Source of the DNA: Pigmentiphaga litoralis
GTDB lineage: Bacteria; Pseudomonadota; Gammaproteobacteria; Burkholderiales; Burkholderiaceae_B
NCBI RefSeq assembly: GCF_013408655.1
Contig: NZ_JACCBP010000001.1
Location: 1,736,001 to 1,800,000 of the forward strand
Length of the DNA: 64,000 bases
Direction: 5' to 3'
Both the position numbers and the translations under genes were made by a program. Position 1 is the stretch's first letter. Every line of letters begins with the position of its first letter. Below are positions 25,418 through 34,913 of this stretch, piece after piece. The notes beneath the pieces are model-generated. The model worked only from the letters and a program-made list of their open reading frames with translations. It did not search any database and was not told where the DNA came from.

Positions 25418-26404
25418 TTGAACCTGCGACTTTCCATCGCCATGGGCGACTATGACCGCAACCGCGCGCTGTTTGACGGCGGCGTGCAGATCGACGGCGT
25501 TGATCCGGTCTTCATGCTGCTCAACCCGGAAGAGATGTTCTTTCGCGCGTTCCGGAGCATCGATTTCGATGTGAGCGAACTGTCGTTTTCGAGCTATCTG
25601 GTCAAGCACGCCAAGGGCGAATGCCCGTACATCGCGCTGCCGATTTTCCTGTCGCGGGCGTTTCGCCACACGTCCATCTACGTGCGCAAGGACAGGATCA
25701 AGACACCGGGCGATCTAAAAGGCAAGAAGATAGGCGTGCCGGAATATCAGCTGACGGCCAACGTGTGGGCACGCTCGATCCTGGAAGACGACTACGGTGT
25801 GAAGCCGTCGGATGTGACCTGGGTGCGCGGCGGGATCGACGAGCCCGGCCGTCCGGAAAAGATCAAGCTGCAGTTGCCGGGCGATGTGACCATGATCGAT
25901 GCGCCCGAAGGCAGCACGATTTCGGATCTGCTCGACCGCGGCGAGATCGATGGCTTCATGGCGCCGCGCCCGCCGGGCGGCGCCGCGCGGCACAACCCGA
26001 ATGTGGGCTGGCTGTTCGATGATCCCACTGCCGTGGCCAAGGACTACTTCAAGCGCACGGGCGTGTTCCCGATCATGCATGTGGTGGGCCTGCGCAAGGA
26101 ACTGGCGGCGCAGCACCCCTGGCTGCCGGCGGCGCTGGTCAAGGCTTTCGAGAAATCCAAGGCCGCCGCGCTGGACAAGCTGGCGGACACGTCGGCCACC
26201 AAGGTCACCCTGCCCTTTGTCGAAGAGCAATTGAAGGCCGCCAAAGAGACCATGGGCGAAGACTACTGGTCGTACGGCGTTCAGCCGAACTTGCGAACCC
26301 TGGAAACCTTTGTGCGGCATCATCACGCGCAGGGGCTGTCGTCACGTCAGGTGCCGGTGGAAGAACTCTTCCACCCCGCCACCTACGAATCCTACAAAAT
26401 CTAG
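25418..26404 (+). CDS. pht5: 4,5-dihydroxyphthalate decarboxylase
   Basis: The 328-residue protein removes one carboxyl group from 4,5-dihydroxyphthalate to give protocatechuate. It belongs to a small family that shares the type 2 periplasmic-binding-protein fold but has no signal peptide. Recognisable segments are SIAMGDYDRNRAL at the N-terminus, YIALPIFLSRAFRH and KGKKIGVPEYQLTANVWAR. It begins 17 bases after the pht3 stop at a TTG codon with GGAG six bases upstream; the next ATG (25441) would remove the first strand of the fold. The TTG start may reduce its translation. Confidence 0.88.
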   Translation: MNLRLSIAMGDYDRNRALFDGGVQIDGVDPVFMLLNPEEMFFRAFRSIDFDVSELSFSSYLVKHAKGECPYIALPIFLSRAFRHTSIYVRKDRIKTPGDLKGKKIGVPEYQLTANVWARSILEDDYGVKPSDVTWVRGGIDEPGRPEKIKLQLPGDVTMIDAPEGSTISDLLDRGEIDGFMAPRPPGGAARHNPNVGWLFDDPTAVAKDYFKRTGVFPIMHVVGLRKELAAQHPWLPAALVKAFEKSKAAALDKLADTSATKVTLPFVEEQLKAAKETMGEDYWSYGVQPNLRTLETFVRHHHAQGLSSRQVPVEELFHPATYESYKI

Positions 26405-26412
26405 GACATGCG

Positions 26413-27381
26413 ATGGAAGACGCCAACGACACCGTTCACATGATGCCGCTGCGCATCGCGAAAGCGACTGATGCGGCAACCGGCATTCGCAGCTTTGAAC
26501 TGGTGCACCCCGACGGCGACGAACTGCCGCCGTTCACCCCAGGATCGCACGTCAAGGTACAGGTGCCGAACAACGAGTTCCGCAAGTATTCGCTGTGCGG
26601 TGATCCGGAAGACCTGAGCAAATACGTGATCACGGTCAAGCGGGATGCCAACGGACGGGGCGGGTCGATGAGCCTAGTCGACGACGCGAAGGAAGGCGAC
26701 ACGTTGCCCACGTCGATGCCCGACAACGCGTTTCCGCTCGTCGACAAGGCGTCGGCTTACCTCTTCATTGCGGGCGGTATCGGCATTACGCCCATCCTGT
26801 CGATGATCCGGTCGTTTGGCGAGTTGCCGCCTGCCCCGTGGAAACTGTATTACCTGAGCCAGTCGGCCGAGACCACCGCCTTTCTGGATGTTCTGGACGC
26901 GCCGGAGTGGCGAAAGAACGTCAAGGTGCATCATGACGGCGGCGATCCGGACGACGCGTTCGATCTGTGGCCGGTTCTGGAAAAACCGAACCGGGGCCAC
27001 GTGTACTGCTGCGGTCCACGCGGTTTGATGGAAGCGGTGCGGGACATGACGGGCCACTGGTCACCCGGGAACATCCACTTCGAAAGCTTTCTGGAAGGCG
27101 GCGAAAAGCGCGCAGACGATACGCCGTTCACGGTCAAGCTGGCAAAGTCCGGGCTGGAGTTCGAGATCCCGGTGGGCCAGTCCATTCTGTCGGTGCTGCG
27201 TGCCGCCGAGGTCAAGGTGCCGTTTTCCTGTGAGAGCGGGACCTGCGGATCCTGCCGCACTGGCCTGCTGGAAGGCGTGGCCGATCACCGCGACATGGTC
27301 CTGATGCCCGAACAACAGGACAATCAGATCATGGTGTGCGTGTCGCGTGCCGTGTCGGGTCCGCTGGTGCTGGACCTATGA
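26413..27381 (+). CDS. pht2: Phthalate dioxygenase reductase (FMN, NAD and plant-type 2Fe-2S)
   Basis: The 322-residue protein passes electrons from NADH to the oxygenase. It has the FMN-binding RKYSLCG motif (57-63), the nucleotide site GGIGITP (121-127), CCGP at 199-202, and a C-terminal ferredoxin domain with Cys273, Cys278, Cys281 and Cys309. This FMN-NAD-2Fe-2S order is that of the PDR/VanB class (IA reductases). It starts eight bases after the decarboxylase stop, and its own stop overlaps the next start. No other oxygenase reductase occurs in the window, so it may also serve the terephthalate-dioxygenase-like oxygenase at 56.9 kb. Confidence 0.92.
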   Translation: MEDANDTVHMMPLRIAKATDAATGIRSFELVHPDGDELPPFTPGSHVKVQVPNNEFRKYSLCGDPEDLSKYVITVKRDANGRGGSMSLVDDAKEGDTLPTSMPDNAFPLVDKASAYLFIAGGIGITPILSMIRSFGELPPAPWKLYYLSQSAETTAFLDVLDAPEWRKNVKVHHDGGDPDDAFDLWPVLEKPNRGHVYCCGPRGLMEAVRDMTGHWSPGNIHFESFLEGGEKRADDTPFTVKLAKSGLEFEIPVGQSILSVLRAAEVKVPFSCESGTCGSCRTGLLEGVADHRDMVLMPEQQDNQIMVCVSRAVSGPLVLDL

Positions 27382-28580
27382 ACGCCGCACCGTCATCCGC
27401 GCTGCGGATCGGCGTGGCCGGGCTCGGTCGCGCGTTTTCGTTGATGTTGCCGACTTTCCTGGGGGACGCGCGAGTGCAGCTGGTTGCTGCGTGCGACACC
27501 CGCGAGACGGCGCGCGCACAGTTCGCGCGCGATTTCGATGCGCCTGCGTACGATTCATTCGACGCGCTGGTTGCCGACAGCCAGGTGGAAGTGATCTACA
27601 TCGCCAGCCCGCATCAATTCCATGCCGAGCACACCCGGCTTGCCGCAGCCCACGGCAAACATGTGCTGGTTGAAAAGCCCATGGCGCTGTCGCTGGAGGC
27701 CTGCGACACGATGATCGATGCCTGCAGACGGGCCCAGGTGCATCTGCTGGTCGGTCACTGCCACAGCTTCGATACGCCCTATCTGGTCTGCCGCGAGCTG
27801 ATCCGCGGCGGACGGCTCGGCACGGTGCGCATGATCCAGGCAATGAACTACACGGACTATCTGCTGAGGCCGCGCAGACCGGAAGAACTGATGACGTCCG
27901 AAGGCGGCGGCGCCGTGTTCAGCCAGGCGGCGCACCAGGTCGACATCGTGCGCATGCTGGCGGGTAGCCGCGCGACTCGCCTGCGCGCCGCGGTCGGTCA
28001 CTGGGACCCGGCGCGGCCGACCGAAGGCGCGTATTCGGCGCTGGTGTGGTTCGAGAATGGCGCGTATGCCTCGCTCAGCTACAACGGCTACGGCCACTTC
28101 GATTCGGATGAATGGACCGACTGGACCGGCGAGATGGGTCATGCAAAGGATCCGGCATCCTATGGCGCCGCGCGGCGCAAGCTGGATACGGTCGCGTCCC
28201 CCCAGGCAGAGGCGGAGCTCAAAGCCAACGGCACGTATGGCGGCCCGGCCTATGTGCCCCCGAAGCCGCCCGGCGCCCACGACGCGCGGCCGTGGCATCA
28301 GCACTTTGGTCCGATCATCGTTTCGTGTGATCAGGGCGACCTGCGGCCAATGCCGAATGGCATTCAGGTTTACGGACACCACGCGAAGGAGTGGATGCCG
28401 CTGCCCCAGCCCGCGGTTCCGCGTGCCGAGGTGATCGATGAACTGGTCGCCGCCGTGCGGGACGGTGTCGCACCGCTGCACGACGGCTTATGGGCGAAGG
28501 CCACGCTGGAGATCTGCATTGCCATGCTGCAGTCGGATCATCAGGGCGAGGACGTGACCCTGATGCATCAGGGCGATTGA
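27378..28580 (+). CDS. pht4: Phthalate 4,5-cis-dihydrodiol dehydrogenase (Gfo/Idh/MocA family)
   Basis: The 400-residue protein should oxidise the cis-dihydrodiol to 4,5-dihydroxyphthalate with NAD. The Rossmann motif GVAGLGRAF lies near the N-terminus, and the family EKPMAL motif with its lysine follows at about 108-113. [12 protein letters not shown] carries the conserved His-containing stretch. The length agrees with Pht4/OphB, a Gfo/Idh/MocA branch distinct from SDR dihydrodiol dehydrogenases. Its ATG overlaps the reductase stop (ATGA), indicating tight coupling. It is the last gene of the rightward operon; the next gene is convergent. Confidence 0.87.
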   Translation: MNAAPSSALRIGVAGLGRAFSLMLPTFLGDARVQLVAACDTRETARAQFARDFDAPAYDSFDALVADSQVEVIYIASPHQFHAEHTRLAAAHGKHVLVEKPMALSLEACDTMIDACRRAQVHLLVGHCHSFDTPYLVCRELIRGGRLGTVRMIQAMNYTDYLLRPRRPEELMTSEGGGAVFSQAAHQVDIVRMLAGSRATRLRAAVGHWDPARPTEGAYSALVWFENGAYASLSYNGYGHFDSDEWTDWTGEMGHAKDPASYGAARRKLDTVASPQAEAELKANGTYGGPAYVPPKPPGAHDARPWHQHFGPIIVSCDQGDLRPMPNGIQVYGHHAKEWMPLPQPAVPRAEVIDELVAAVRDGVAPLHDGLWAKATLEICIAMLQSDHQGEDVTLMHQGD

Positions 28581-28592
28581 GGGCCGCGGCGC

Positions 28593-29582
28593 TCAGTCCA
28601 CCTGGATGCCGGCCTTCTGCGCCAGCTGCTTGTTGGTCTTGATTTCGCTGTCGACAAAAGCCTTGAACTGCTCGGGCTTGAGAATGCGCGTGCTGTTGCC
28701 GCTCTTTGCAAATTGCGCCTGCACGTCGGGCGACTGCAAGGCAGTCGTCAGGTCGGCCGACAGCTTGTCGATAATGGCGGGCTTCGTGCCGGCAGGCGCC
28801 CACAGTCCTATCCACAGTTCGATGTTGACATCCGGATAGCCGGATTCGGCCACCGTCGGCACATTGGGAAGCGTGGACACCCTTTGTGCCGACGTGACCG
28901 CGATGGCCGACAGGCGGCCGTCGTCGGTCAGCATGCCGCCCAGCGTGGAAAGCGGCGCCATGTAGAACACCGACCGGTTCGCGGCCACATCGGTGATCGC
29001 ATCGGGAGATCCCTTGAACGGCACATGCATCATGCTGATGCCGGCCCGTTGGGCAAACAGCTCCGCGGTCAGGTGCGTGGACGACCCCACACCCGCCGAC
29101 GCAAAGGCGAGCGCGCCCGGCTTGGCCTTGGCGGCGTCGGCAATGTCCTTGACCGATTTGTAGGGACTGGCCGAGGCCGCCACCATCACATAGGGCGTGG
29201 TCGACAGCAGCGCCACGTCGATCAGGTCCGTCTGCGGGTCATACGGCAGCTTCTTGTAGATGGCCGGATTGGCGGCGTGCGACGCGCTTTGCACCAGCAG
29301 CGTCAAGCCATCGGCCGGGGCCTGCACCACTCGCCGCGTGCCGATCTGCCCGCCCGCGCCCGGCAGGTTTTCCACCAGCACGGTCTGGTTCCACATCTGC
29401 TGCAGCTTGCGGCTAAGGATACGCGCCACGATATCGGCGCCCGACCCGGGCGTCAGCGGGACGACCAGCTTGACCGGATGCGCGGGGTAGTCCTGCGCGA
29501 GCACAGGGGTGGCAGCGAAACAGAGCGCGAGTGCCGCAAGCACGGCGCGGCGCGAAATGCAGGTAAAGGGATGCGGGTTCAT
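28593..29582 (-). CDS. Bug family tripartite tricarboxylate transporter substrate-binding protein
   Basis: This is a 329-residue receptor with a signal peptide ending at VLAQDYPA. It carries PVKLVVPLTPGSGADIVAR (a GSG rather than the commoner GGS loop), VLVENLPGAGG, DGLTLLVQSASH in place of DGYTLL, and GALAFASAGVGSSTH. It ends 12 bases from the convergent pht4 stop and lies after the PcaD-like gene on the same strand, 61 bases away, so the two may form an operon controlled by the LysR region at 30.5 kb. Confidence 0.92.
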   Translation of the reverse strand: MNPHPFTCISRRAVLAALALCFAATPVLAQDYPAHPVKLVVPLTPGSGADIVARILSRKLQQMWNQTVLVENLPGAGGQIGTRRVVQAPADGLTLLVQSASHAANPAIYKKLPYDPQTDLIDVALLSTTPYVMVAASASPYKSVKDIADAAKAKPGALAFASAGVGSSTHLTAELFAQRAGISMMHVPFKGSPDAITDVAANRSVFYMAPLSTLGGMLTDDGRLSAIAVTSAQRVSTLPNVPTVAESGYPDVNIELWIGLWAPAGTKPAIIDKLSADLTTALQSPDVQAQFAKSGNSTRILKPEQFKAFVDSEIKTNKQLAQKAGIQVD

Positions 29583-29643
29583 GGAGGGTCTCCGGTGCCG
29601 GGGCCAGCGGCTGTTATGGGAACTGCGGCCAGATCCTGCGCAC

Positions 29644-30429
29644 TCAGTGGCGATCGATGAAATCCCTCAGTACACGGTTGAATTGATCGGGGTGTTCCAG
29701 GTTCGACAGATGGGCGGCATCGTCGATCACGTGGATCTGCGCGCCGGCGATCTCGCGGTGCAGGACTTCCGATGCGGCCAGCGTGCAGGCGGGATCGTCG
29801 CGGCCCAGCAGGATCAACGTCGGCGTGGTGATCTGTTTGAGCAGATGGGTCTGCGACATGTCGCGCACGGCCGATCCACAGGCGATGTAGCCTTCCACGT
29901 CGATAGCCAGGATCATGTCGCGCACCTGCTGGATCACATCCGGCGCACGGGCGGGAAAGGACGGCACGAACCACCGCTGGATCGTGCCGTCGACCATGCC
30001 CGCCATACCCTCGGCACGCGCGGTGGCAAAACGCGCTTCCCACATTGCGCGGGGCGGCATCTCGCTGGCGGTATCGCACAAGGACAGGGAACGCACGGCC
30101 TGCGGATGGCGGATACCCAGTTGCTGGGCGATCATGCCGCCCATCGACAGGCCGACGAAATGCACCGGACCTACGCCAACATGCTCGATCAGTGCAGCAG
30201 CGTCATCGGCCAGTTGTTCGATGCGGTAGGGCCCGGGTGTCACCTCGGATGCGCCATGGCCACGCGTGTCGTAGCGCAGCACCTGGTAGCGCTCGGTCAG
30301 CGCCGGCATCTGCGGCTCCCACATCGCCAGGGTCGACATGAGGCTGTTGGACAGCATGACGGTCGGTGCGTCGGCCGGCCCGTCCAGGCGGTAGGCCAGG
30401 CGAGCTCCGTTGATGGTTGCGGAAGTCAA
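29644..30429 (-). CDS. pcaD: 3-oxoadipate enol-lactonase-like alpha/beta hydrolase
   Basis: The 261-residue protein has the PcaD pattern: DTRGHGAS, the nucleophile elbow GLSMGG (serine at about 95), a late aspartate in LGRDDPA and a histidine in DDAAHLSNLE. PcaD hydrolyses 3-oxoadipate enol-lactone, a later step of protocatechuate ortho-cleavage. This would follow from the product of the phthalate genes, but the ring-cleavage and decarboxylase genes (pcaGH, pcaB, pcaC) are absent here. Enol-lactonases are hard to tell from other small hydrolases, so the exact substrate is less sure than the fold. It is divergent from a LysR gene. Confidence 0.75.
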   Translation of the reverse strand: MTSATINGARLAYRLDGPADAPTVMLSNSLMSTLAMWEPQMPALTERYQVLRYDTRGHGASEVTPGPYRIEQLADDAAALIEHVGVGPVHFVGLSMGGMIAQQLGIRHPQAVRSLSLCDTASEMPPRAMWEARFATARAEGMAGMVDGTIQRWFVPSFPARAPDVIQQVRDMILAIDVEGYIACGSAVRDMSQTHLLKQITTPTLILLGRDDPACTLAASEVLHREIAGAQIHVIDDAAHLSNLEHPDQFNRVLRDFIDRH

Positions 30430-30473
30430 GGTGTTTCCCGGGCAAGGGTGAATGGAAGCCCAGTGTAGGAACG

Positions 30474-30522
30474 CTCAGTGAACTGAGGAATGCCCGTTAT
30501 TCGTGTCAGGTGATAGCCTGAC
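30474..30522. promoter_or_regulatory. Two palindromes between the PcaD-like gene and a LysR gene
   Basis: CTCAGT-GA-ACTGAG (30474-30487) and GTCAGG-TGATAG-CCTGAC (30505-30522) are both perfect in their arms. They lie in the 142-base divergent region, where LysR regulators usually bind to control themselves and the opposite gene. Confidence 0.5.
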
Positions 30523-30571
30523 GCTGTCAGCTGTTGCTACCACGCGCGAATCGCCTCAGGGTTTCCCCGAC

Positions 30572-31570
30572 ATGACTGCTTCGAACGACGACAACACGTC
30601 CTTGCCCCTCGTGACGTCGGCCGCCCTCCCCAGCGCGCTGTCGCGGCTGCGCATCCGGCATCTGCAGGCGCTGGACATCCTGCAACGTGTCGGATCCCTG
30701 CGGCAGGTCGCGATTGAACTCGGCATCACGCAGCCCTCGGCGCTGTCTTTGATCGACGATCTGGAATTCGCCTTTGGCACGCCCCTGGTGGTGCGGGATC
30801 ACAGCGGCACCCGGCTGACCCCGGCTGCCCGAGCCGTCCTGGCACGCACCCGGGTCGCGCTGCAGGAAGTCGCCATGGGCCGCCAGATCGCGCTTCAGCA
30901 TGGCGGCGCGACCGCCCGGCTGCGGCTGGGCGCCTCCCCCTACCTGATCGGCGTTGCGGTGCCCGCCATGCTGGCGCGCGTGCGCGAGCACCTGCCCGAC
31001 GTGCGCATCGACATCCAGGAAGGCGCGCTGGACGTGCTGGTGACCCGCCTGGCCCAGGGGGAACTGGACGCGGTGCTGGGCAACGTCGAGCGCGCAACGC
31101 TGGCCTCGAGCGGCCTGTCGCTGGACCAGACGCTGCTGGGATCCGAACCCTTGTACGTGGTGGCCGGGCCTGGCCACCCACTGCATGGCCAGGCCACCGC
31201 CAGCCTGCGCGACGCCCTGGCCGGCCCCTGGGCCCTGCCCCACGCGGCCTCGCACATCCGCAACCTGTTCGACAGCGCCGTGTTCGACGCAGGCGCCCCG
31301 CCCGTGGTCCCGCAAGTGGAGTGCCGCGGACTGCTGAACCTGCTGGCCATTGCGCAGGCGTCCAGCATGCTGACGATCGCGCCCGCCACCGAAATCGCCA
31401 AGCCGATGTGGTCGCGTGACCTGACCCGCCTGGACTGCGGCATGACGCTGCGCGTGCCACCCTACGTGCTGCTCAGCCGCCACTACGCGCCGCCAATACC
31501 GGAAGTGGAAGTGCTCAAGGCGTGCGCGCAGGCGGTGGCGGCCGCGTTGTTCGGGGCGATGGAGGGGTAA
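30572..31570 (+). CDS. LysR family transcriptional regulator
   Basis: The 332-residue regulator has an N-terminal winged helix-turn-helix (LRQVAIELGITQPSALSLIDDLE at about 50-72, longer than in most relatives because of about 25 extra residues before it) and a LysR substrate domain. I choose the ATG at 30572 over an in-frame GTG at 30503, which would lie inside the palindromic region. It is divergent from the PcaD-like gene and probably controls it; PcaQ, which controls pcaD in other bacteria, is also a LysR protein. A second LysR gene begins only six bases after its stop. Confidence 0.88.
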   Translation: MTASNDDNTSLPLVTSAALPSALSRLRIRHLQALDILQRVGSLRQVAIELGITQPSALSLIDDLEFAFGTPLVVRDHSGTRLTPAARAVLARTRVALQEVAMGRQIALQHGGATARLRLGASPYLIGVAVPAMLARVREHLPDVRIDIQEGALDVLVTRLAQGELDAVLGNVERATLASSGLSLDQTLLGSEPLYVVAGPGHPLHGQATASLRDALAGPWALPHAASHIRNLFDSAVFDAGAPPVVPQVECRGLLNLLAIAQASSMLTIAPATEIAKPMWSRDLTRLDCGMTLRVPPYVLLSRHYAPPIPEVEVLKACAQAVAAALFGAMEG

Positions 31571-31576
31571 GGACGC

Positions 31577-32488
31577 ATGCATATCAAAGACATCAGCTAC
31601 TTCCTGGCGATCCTGGAACACCGGTCTTTGCAGCGTGCTGCGGCAACGCTGGGCCTGACGCAGCCGGCGCTGAGCAAATGTGTGCACCGGCTCGAAGATT
31701 CCCTGGGCACCAAGCTGTTCGAACGCGGCCCCGGCGGCACCGTGCCGACACGTGCGGCCTTGGCGTTTGCCGACTATGCGCGGCGGCTCGACACCGAATA
31801 CACCGGTGCGATGCGCGCACTGGGTGACCTTGCCGCCGGAGACGCCGCGGTGATCCGTATCGGCGCCACGCCTACCTGGGAGTTTCTGGCCGGCCAGGCC
31901 CTGCTCGACTTCCTGCCGCAACGCCCGGCGACGCGCCTGAAGCTCAGCATCATGTTTTCAGACAAATTGCTGGACGCCTTGGGCCGCGGCGAGATCGACC
32001 TGGCATTGGCGACGGCGCCCAGTGTCGGCCCGGACTTCCAGGCGTTGCGCCTGTCGGATGAACAGATGCAGCCGATCGCACGCCAGGGACATCCCCTGTT
32101 CCATTTGCCCCGCGCGCCGCGAATCGAGGACTTTGTCGGCATGCGATGGGCAGTGCCACGGGCAGGGGTCAGCTCGCGCGATCAGCTCGACGCAGCCTTT
32201 GCGTCGCGTAAGCTGCCGCCGATTACGGTGCAAGTGGAACTGGACGGCAGCGGCGCCATCGGCAGCTTCCCGCTGCTTGCGCGCTGCGACCTGATCGGCA
32301 TGTGTCCAGGCGCGTTGCTGCCCAGTGCGGCGGCCATCGGACTGCGGCCGTTCGATGTCGATGCCTTGCGGCTTTCCACCTTTCCGACTCTGGTGACGCG
32401 CAGGGATGCCACCCACCCGCCGGTCGTTCATGCCTTCATCTCGGCCCTTTCCGCGTCGGCCACCGGTCACCCCGCGACCCCAGGTTGA
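31577..32488 (+). CDS. LysR family transcriptional regulator
   Basis: The 303-residue protein begins MHIKDISYFLAILEHRSLQRA, with the helix-turn-helix AAATLGLTQPALSKCVHRLE at about 21-40, followed by an effector-binding domain. It follows another LysR gene by six bases and precedes the M20 amidohydrolase by about 100 bases, so its target could be the amidohydrolase/receptor pair. Two LysR genes in tandem on the same strand are unusual, since most are divergent from their target. Confidence 0.9.
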   Translation: MHIKDISYFLAILEHRSLQRAAATLGLTQPALSKCVHRLEDSLGTKLFERGPGGTVPTRAALAFADYARRLDTEYTGAMRALGDLAAGDAAVIRIGATPTWEFLAGQALLDFLPQRPATRLKLSIMFSDKLLDALGRGEIDLALATAPSVGPDFQALRLSDEQMQPIARQGHPLFHLPRAPRIEDFVGMRWAVPRAGVSSRDQLDAAFASRKLPPITVQVELDGSGAIGSFPLLARCDLIGMCPGALLPSAAAIGLRPFDVDALRLSTFPTLVTRRDATHPPVVHAFISALSASATGHPATPG

Positions 32489-32586
32489 TTTGTCACTCGG
32501 TTATAGCTCTTGCCATTTCGGTAATCAGCGCCCGGCCGTCGCCGTCATACAGTCGGTGTTCGCCCGGATGCACGGGCAACGAACCG

Positions 32587-33777
32587 ATGGGCAGGTACCC
32601 CTTGACCGCATGGAAAGAACGCTTTCATCCGTACGCGACGCAGGCCGTCGCCGTGCGCCAGCACATCCACCAGCGTCCGGAACTGGGCTTTCAAGAGCAT
32701 GAAACCGCGGCGCTGGTGGCCAACAAGCTGCGCGATTGGGGGTACGCGGTCACCGAGGGCGTGGGCAGCACCGGCGTCGTCGGTGTACTGAAAGTTGGCG
32801 ACAGCAACCGTACGCTCGGCATCCGCGCCGACATGGACGCCCTGCCCATCCACGAGACGACCGGCTTGCCCTATGGCAGCGTCCACGAAGGCGTCATGCA
32901 TGCCTGCGGACATGACGGCCACACCGCGATGCTGCTCGGCGCCGCCCACTACCTGGCCGAGACGCGCAAGTTCTCGGGCACGCTCAACGTCATCTTCCAG
33001 CCGGCCGAAGAAGGCCTGGCCGGCGCGCGGCGCATGATGGACGACGGATTGTTCACGCGCTTTCCGTGCGATGCCGTCTTCGGCATGCACAACATACCGG
33101 GCCTGCCGCAAGGCAAGCTCGTATTCGCCCCAGGTCCGCTGCTGGCGTCGAACGACCGCTTGACGATCACCGTGCGCGGCAAGAGCGCGCATGGCGCCGA
33201 GCCCCAGAACGGCGCCGACGCGCTCGTCGGCGCCGCCGCCATCGTCATGGCGCTGCAGACGGTGGTGTCGCGCAACCTTGACCCGCAATCGAGCGCGGTC
33301 GTAACCGTGGCATCGCTTCATGCCGGCAAGGCCAACAACGTGATCGCCGATGAAGCCGTCATGCAAGTCACGATCCGCACGCACGACCGGCACGTGCGCG
33401 ACACGGTGCTGGCCGCCGTGCACCGGGTGGTGCGTCTGCAAGCGGAAAGCCTGGGCCTGAACGCCGAGATCGTCGCAGGAGCCAACCCCTACCCTCCGCT
33501 GATCAACACGATTGCCGAAACGCTATTTGCCCAGAAGGTGGCCGTCGATACCTTCGGCCAGGACCAGGTATCCACCGCAACCCGGCTGTTGATGAACAGC
33601 GAAGACTTTGCCTTCATGCTTGAAGAACGCCCCGGCAGCTATCTGCTGATCGGCAATGGCGATGGCCCGGGATCGTGCATGGTGCATCACCCCGGTTATG
33701 ACTTCAACGACGCCAATGTCGAGGTAGGCGTGGCCTACTGGTCCCGGCTTGCCGAACAATTCCTGTCCGTCCCCTGA
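32587..33777 (+). CDS. M20 family metallo-amidohydrolase (hippurate hydrolase-like)
   Basis: The 396-residue protein should hydrolyse an N-acyl or amide bond using one or two metal ions. The metal site motifs are Cys107 and His109 in MHACGHDGH, the Glu pair 141/142 in FQPAEEG and His168 in GMHNIPG; RADMDALP precedes them. The C-terminal metal ligand lies in MVHHPGYDF. There is no signal peptide. The ATG at 32587 lacks a good ribosome binding site; a TTG five codons later has AGG at a better distance. A Bug receptor follows 17 bases downstream, so the substrate is probably an imported N-acyl amino acid or similar acid. Confidence 0.9.
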   Translation: MGRYPLTAWKERFHPYATQAVAVRQHIHQRPELGFQEHETAALVANKLRDWGYAVTEGVGSTGVVGVLKVGDSNRTLGIRADMDALPIHETTGLPYGSVHEGVMHACGHDGHTAMLLGAAHYLAETRKFSGTLNVIFQPAEEGLAGARRMMDDGLFTRFPCDAVFGMHNIPGLPQGKLVFAPGPLLASNDRLTITVRGKSAHGAEPQNGADALVGAAAIVMALQTVVSRNLDPQSSAVVTVASLHAGKANNVIADEAVMQVTIRTHDRHVRDTVLAAVHRVVRLQAESLGLNAEIVAGANPYPPLINTIAETLFAQKVAVDTFGQDQVSTATRLLMNSEDFAFMLEERPGSYLLIGNGDGPGSCMVHHPGYDFNDANVEVGVAYWSRLAEQFLSVP

Positions 33778-33794
33778 CCCGATCCGAGATTGCC

Positions 33795-34793
33795 ATGACA
33801 CCGACCTTCCGTCGCATCCCTATGCGTCTTGCCGCTGCCTTGCCTGCCGTGTTTGCCGTGTTCGCCATGTCTGCCACCCCCCTAGCTCACGCGCAGACCT
33901 TTCCTGCCCACGCACTGAAAATGATCGTCGGCGCGTCGCCTGGCGGCGGGTCCGACGGCCTGGCACGTCCCCTGGCGGCGCAGCTGGCCCTCGATCTGAA
34001 GCAGCCGGTCGTGGTCGAGAACCGCGCGGGCGCGGGCGGCATCATCGGTTCGAAGGCGACGGCGGTATCCCCGGCCGACGGCTACACGATGGCCTTCATT
34101 ACCGATGCCCACACCGTGTCGGCATCGTTGCAGAAAACGCGCCCCTACGATCCGGTCAAGGACTTTACGCCGATCGGCATGGTCGGCTATTCGCCCTTGA
34201 TCCTGATGGTCAGCAAAAAGACCGGCATTACCACCTTCGCGCAGTTCCTGGACAAGGCGCGGTCGGCGTCGGGCGGCTTGTCGTATGGCAGCAGCGGCGT
34301 CGGCGGCAACCTGCATATCGCCACGGCGCAACTATCGAGCAAGGCAGGCATTTCCATGCTGCATGTGCCCTTCAAGAGTGGCGGTGACGCGTTGCAGGAA
34401 TTGCTGGCGGGCCGCATCGATGTCCTGCTTGCCGCCCCCACCAACTCGGTGCCTTACCAGAACGACCCACGCGTCACGCTGGTCGCGGTCACCTCGGCCA
34501 CCCCCTTGAAAGTCATGCCGCGCCTGCCCACCATCCAGTCGACGGGCCTCGACTTCCAGTATGCAACCGCCATCGCGCTGGTCGGCCCGGCCGGCATTCC
34601 TGCGCCCATCGTCGCGCAGCTGAACGCCGCGTTGAACCGCGTACTGGTACAGCCCGAGATGACGAAGGTCCTGGATAGCCAATTGGTCACCGCCGCGCCC
34701 GGCTCACCGGATGTCTTGAAGACGAAGCTGACCAAGGACATGCAGGATATTGGCGAAGCTTTGGCGGCGGGGCAGTTGAAGCTGCTGGACTGA
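33795..34793 (+). CDS. Bug family tripartite tricarboxylate transporter substrate-binding protein
   Basis: This is a 332-residue receptor with a signal peptide ending at AHAQTFPA. The MIVGASPGGGSDGLAR, VVVENRAGAGG, DGYTMAFITDAH and LSYGSSGVGGNLH blocks are intact. It directly follows the amidohydrolase and may bind that enzyme's substrate. Both ATG codons of the N-terminus (residues 1 and 10) are possible starts. The convergent phosphatase operon terminates between this stop and 34914. Confidence 0.92.
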   Translation: MTPTFRRIPMRLAAALPAVFAVFAMSATPLAHAQTFPAHALKMIVGASPGGGSDGLARPLAAQLALDLKQPVVVENRAGAGGIIGSKATAVSPADGYTMAFITDAHTVSASLQKTRPYDPVKDFTPIGMVGYSPLILMVSKKTGITTFAQFLDKARSASGGLSYGSSGVGGNLHIATAQLSSKAGISMLHVPFKSGGDALQELLAGRIDVLLAAPTNSVPYQNDPRVTLVAVTSATPLKVMPRLPTIQSTGLDFQYATAIALVGPAGIPAPIVAQLNAALNRVLVQPEMTKVLDSQLVTAAPGSPDVLKTKLTKDMQDIGEALAAGQLKLLD

Positions 34794-34852
34794 TCACACG
34801 TGTCGCGATCAGAAGCAAGGTTGCGAAGAACAGGCTGAAATCCGCACAGACG

Positions 34853-34888
34853 AAAAAAAACAGGCTGACGCGTCACGCGAGCAGCCTG
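34853..34888 (-). terminator. Rho-independent terminator of the phosphatase operon
   Basis: On the leftward strand CAGGCTG (34888-34882) pairs with CAGCCTG (34867-34861) and is followed directly by eight T. The 14-base loop contains a nested CGCG-TGA-CGCG hairpin. It lies 26 bases after the last gene of the operon. Confidence 0.8.
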
Positions 34889-34913
34889 CCAAGATCCTTC
34901 AACACCTTGGACG

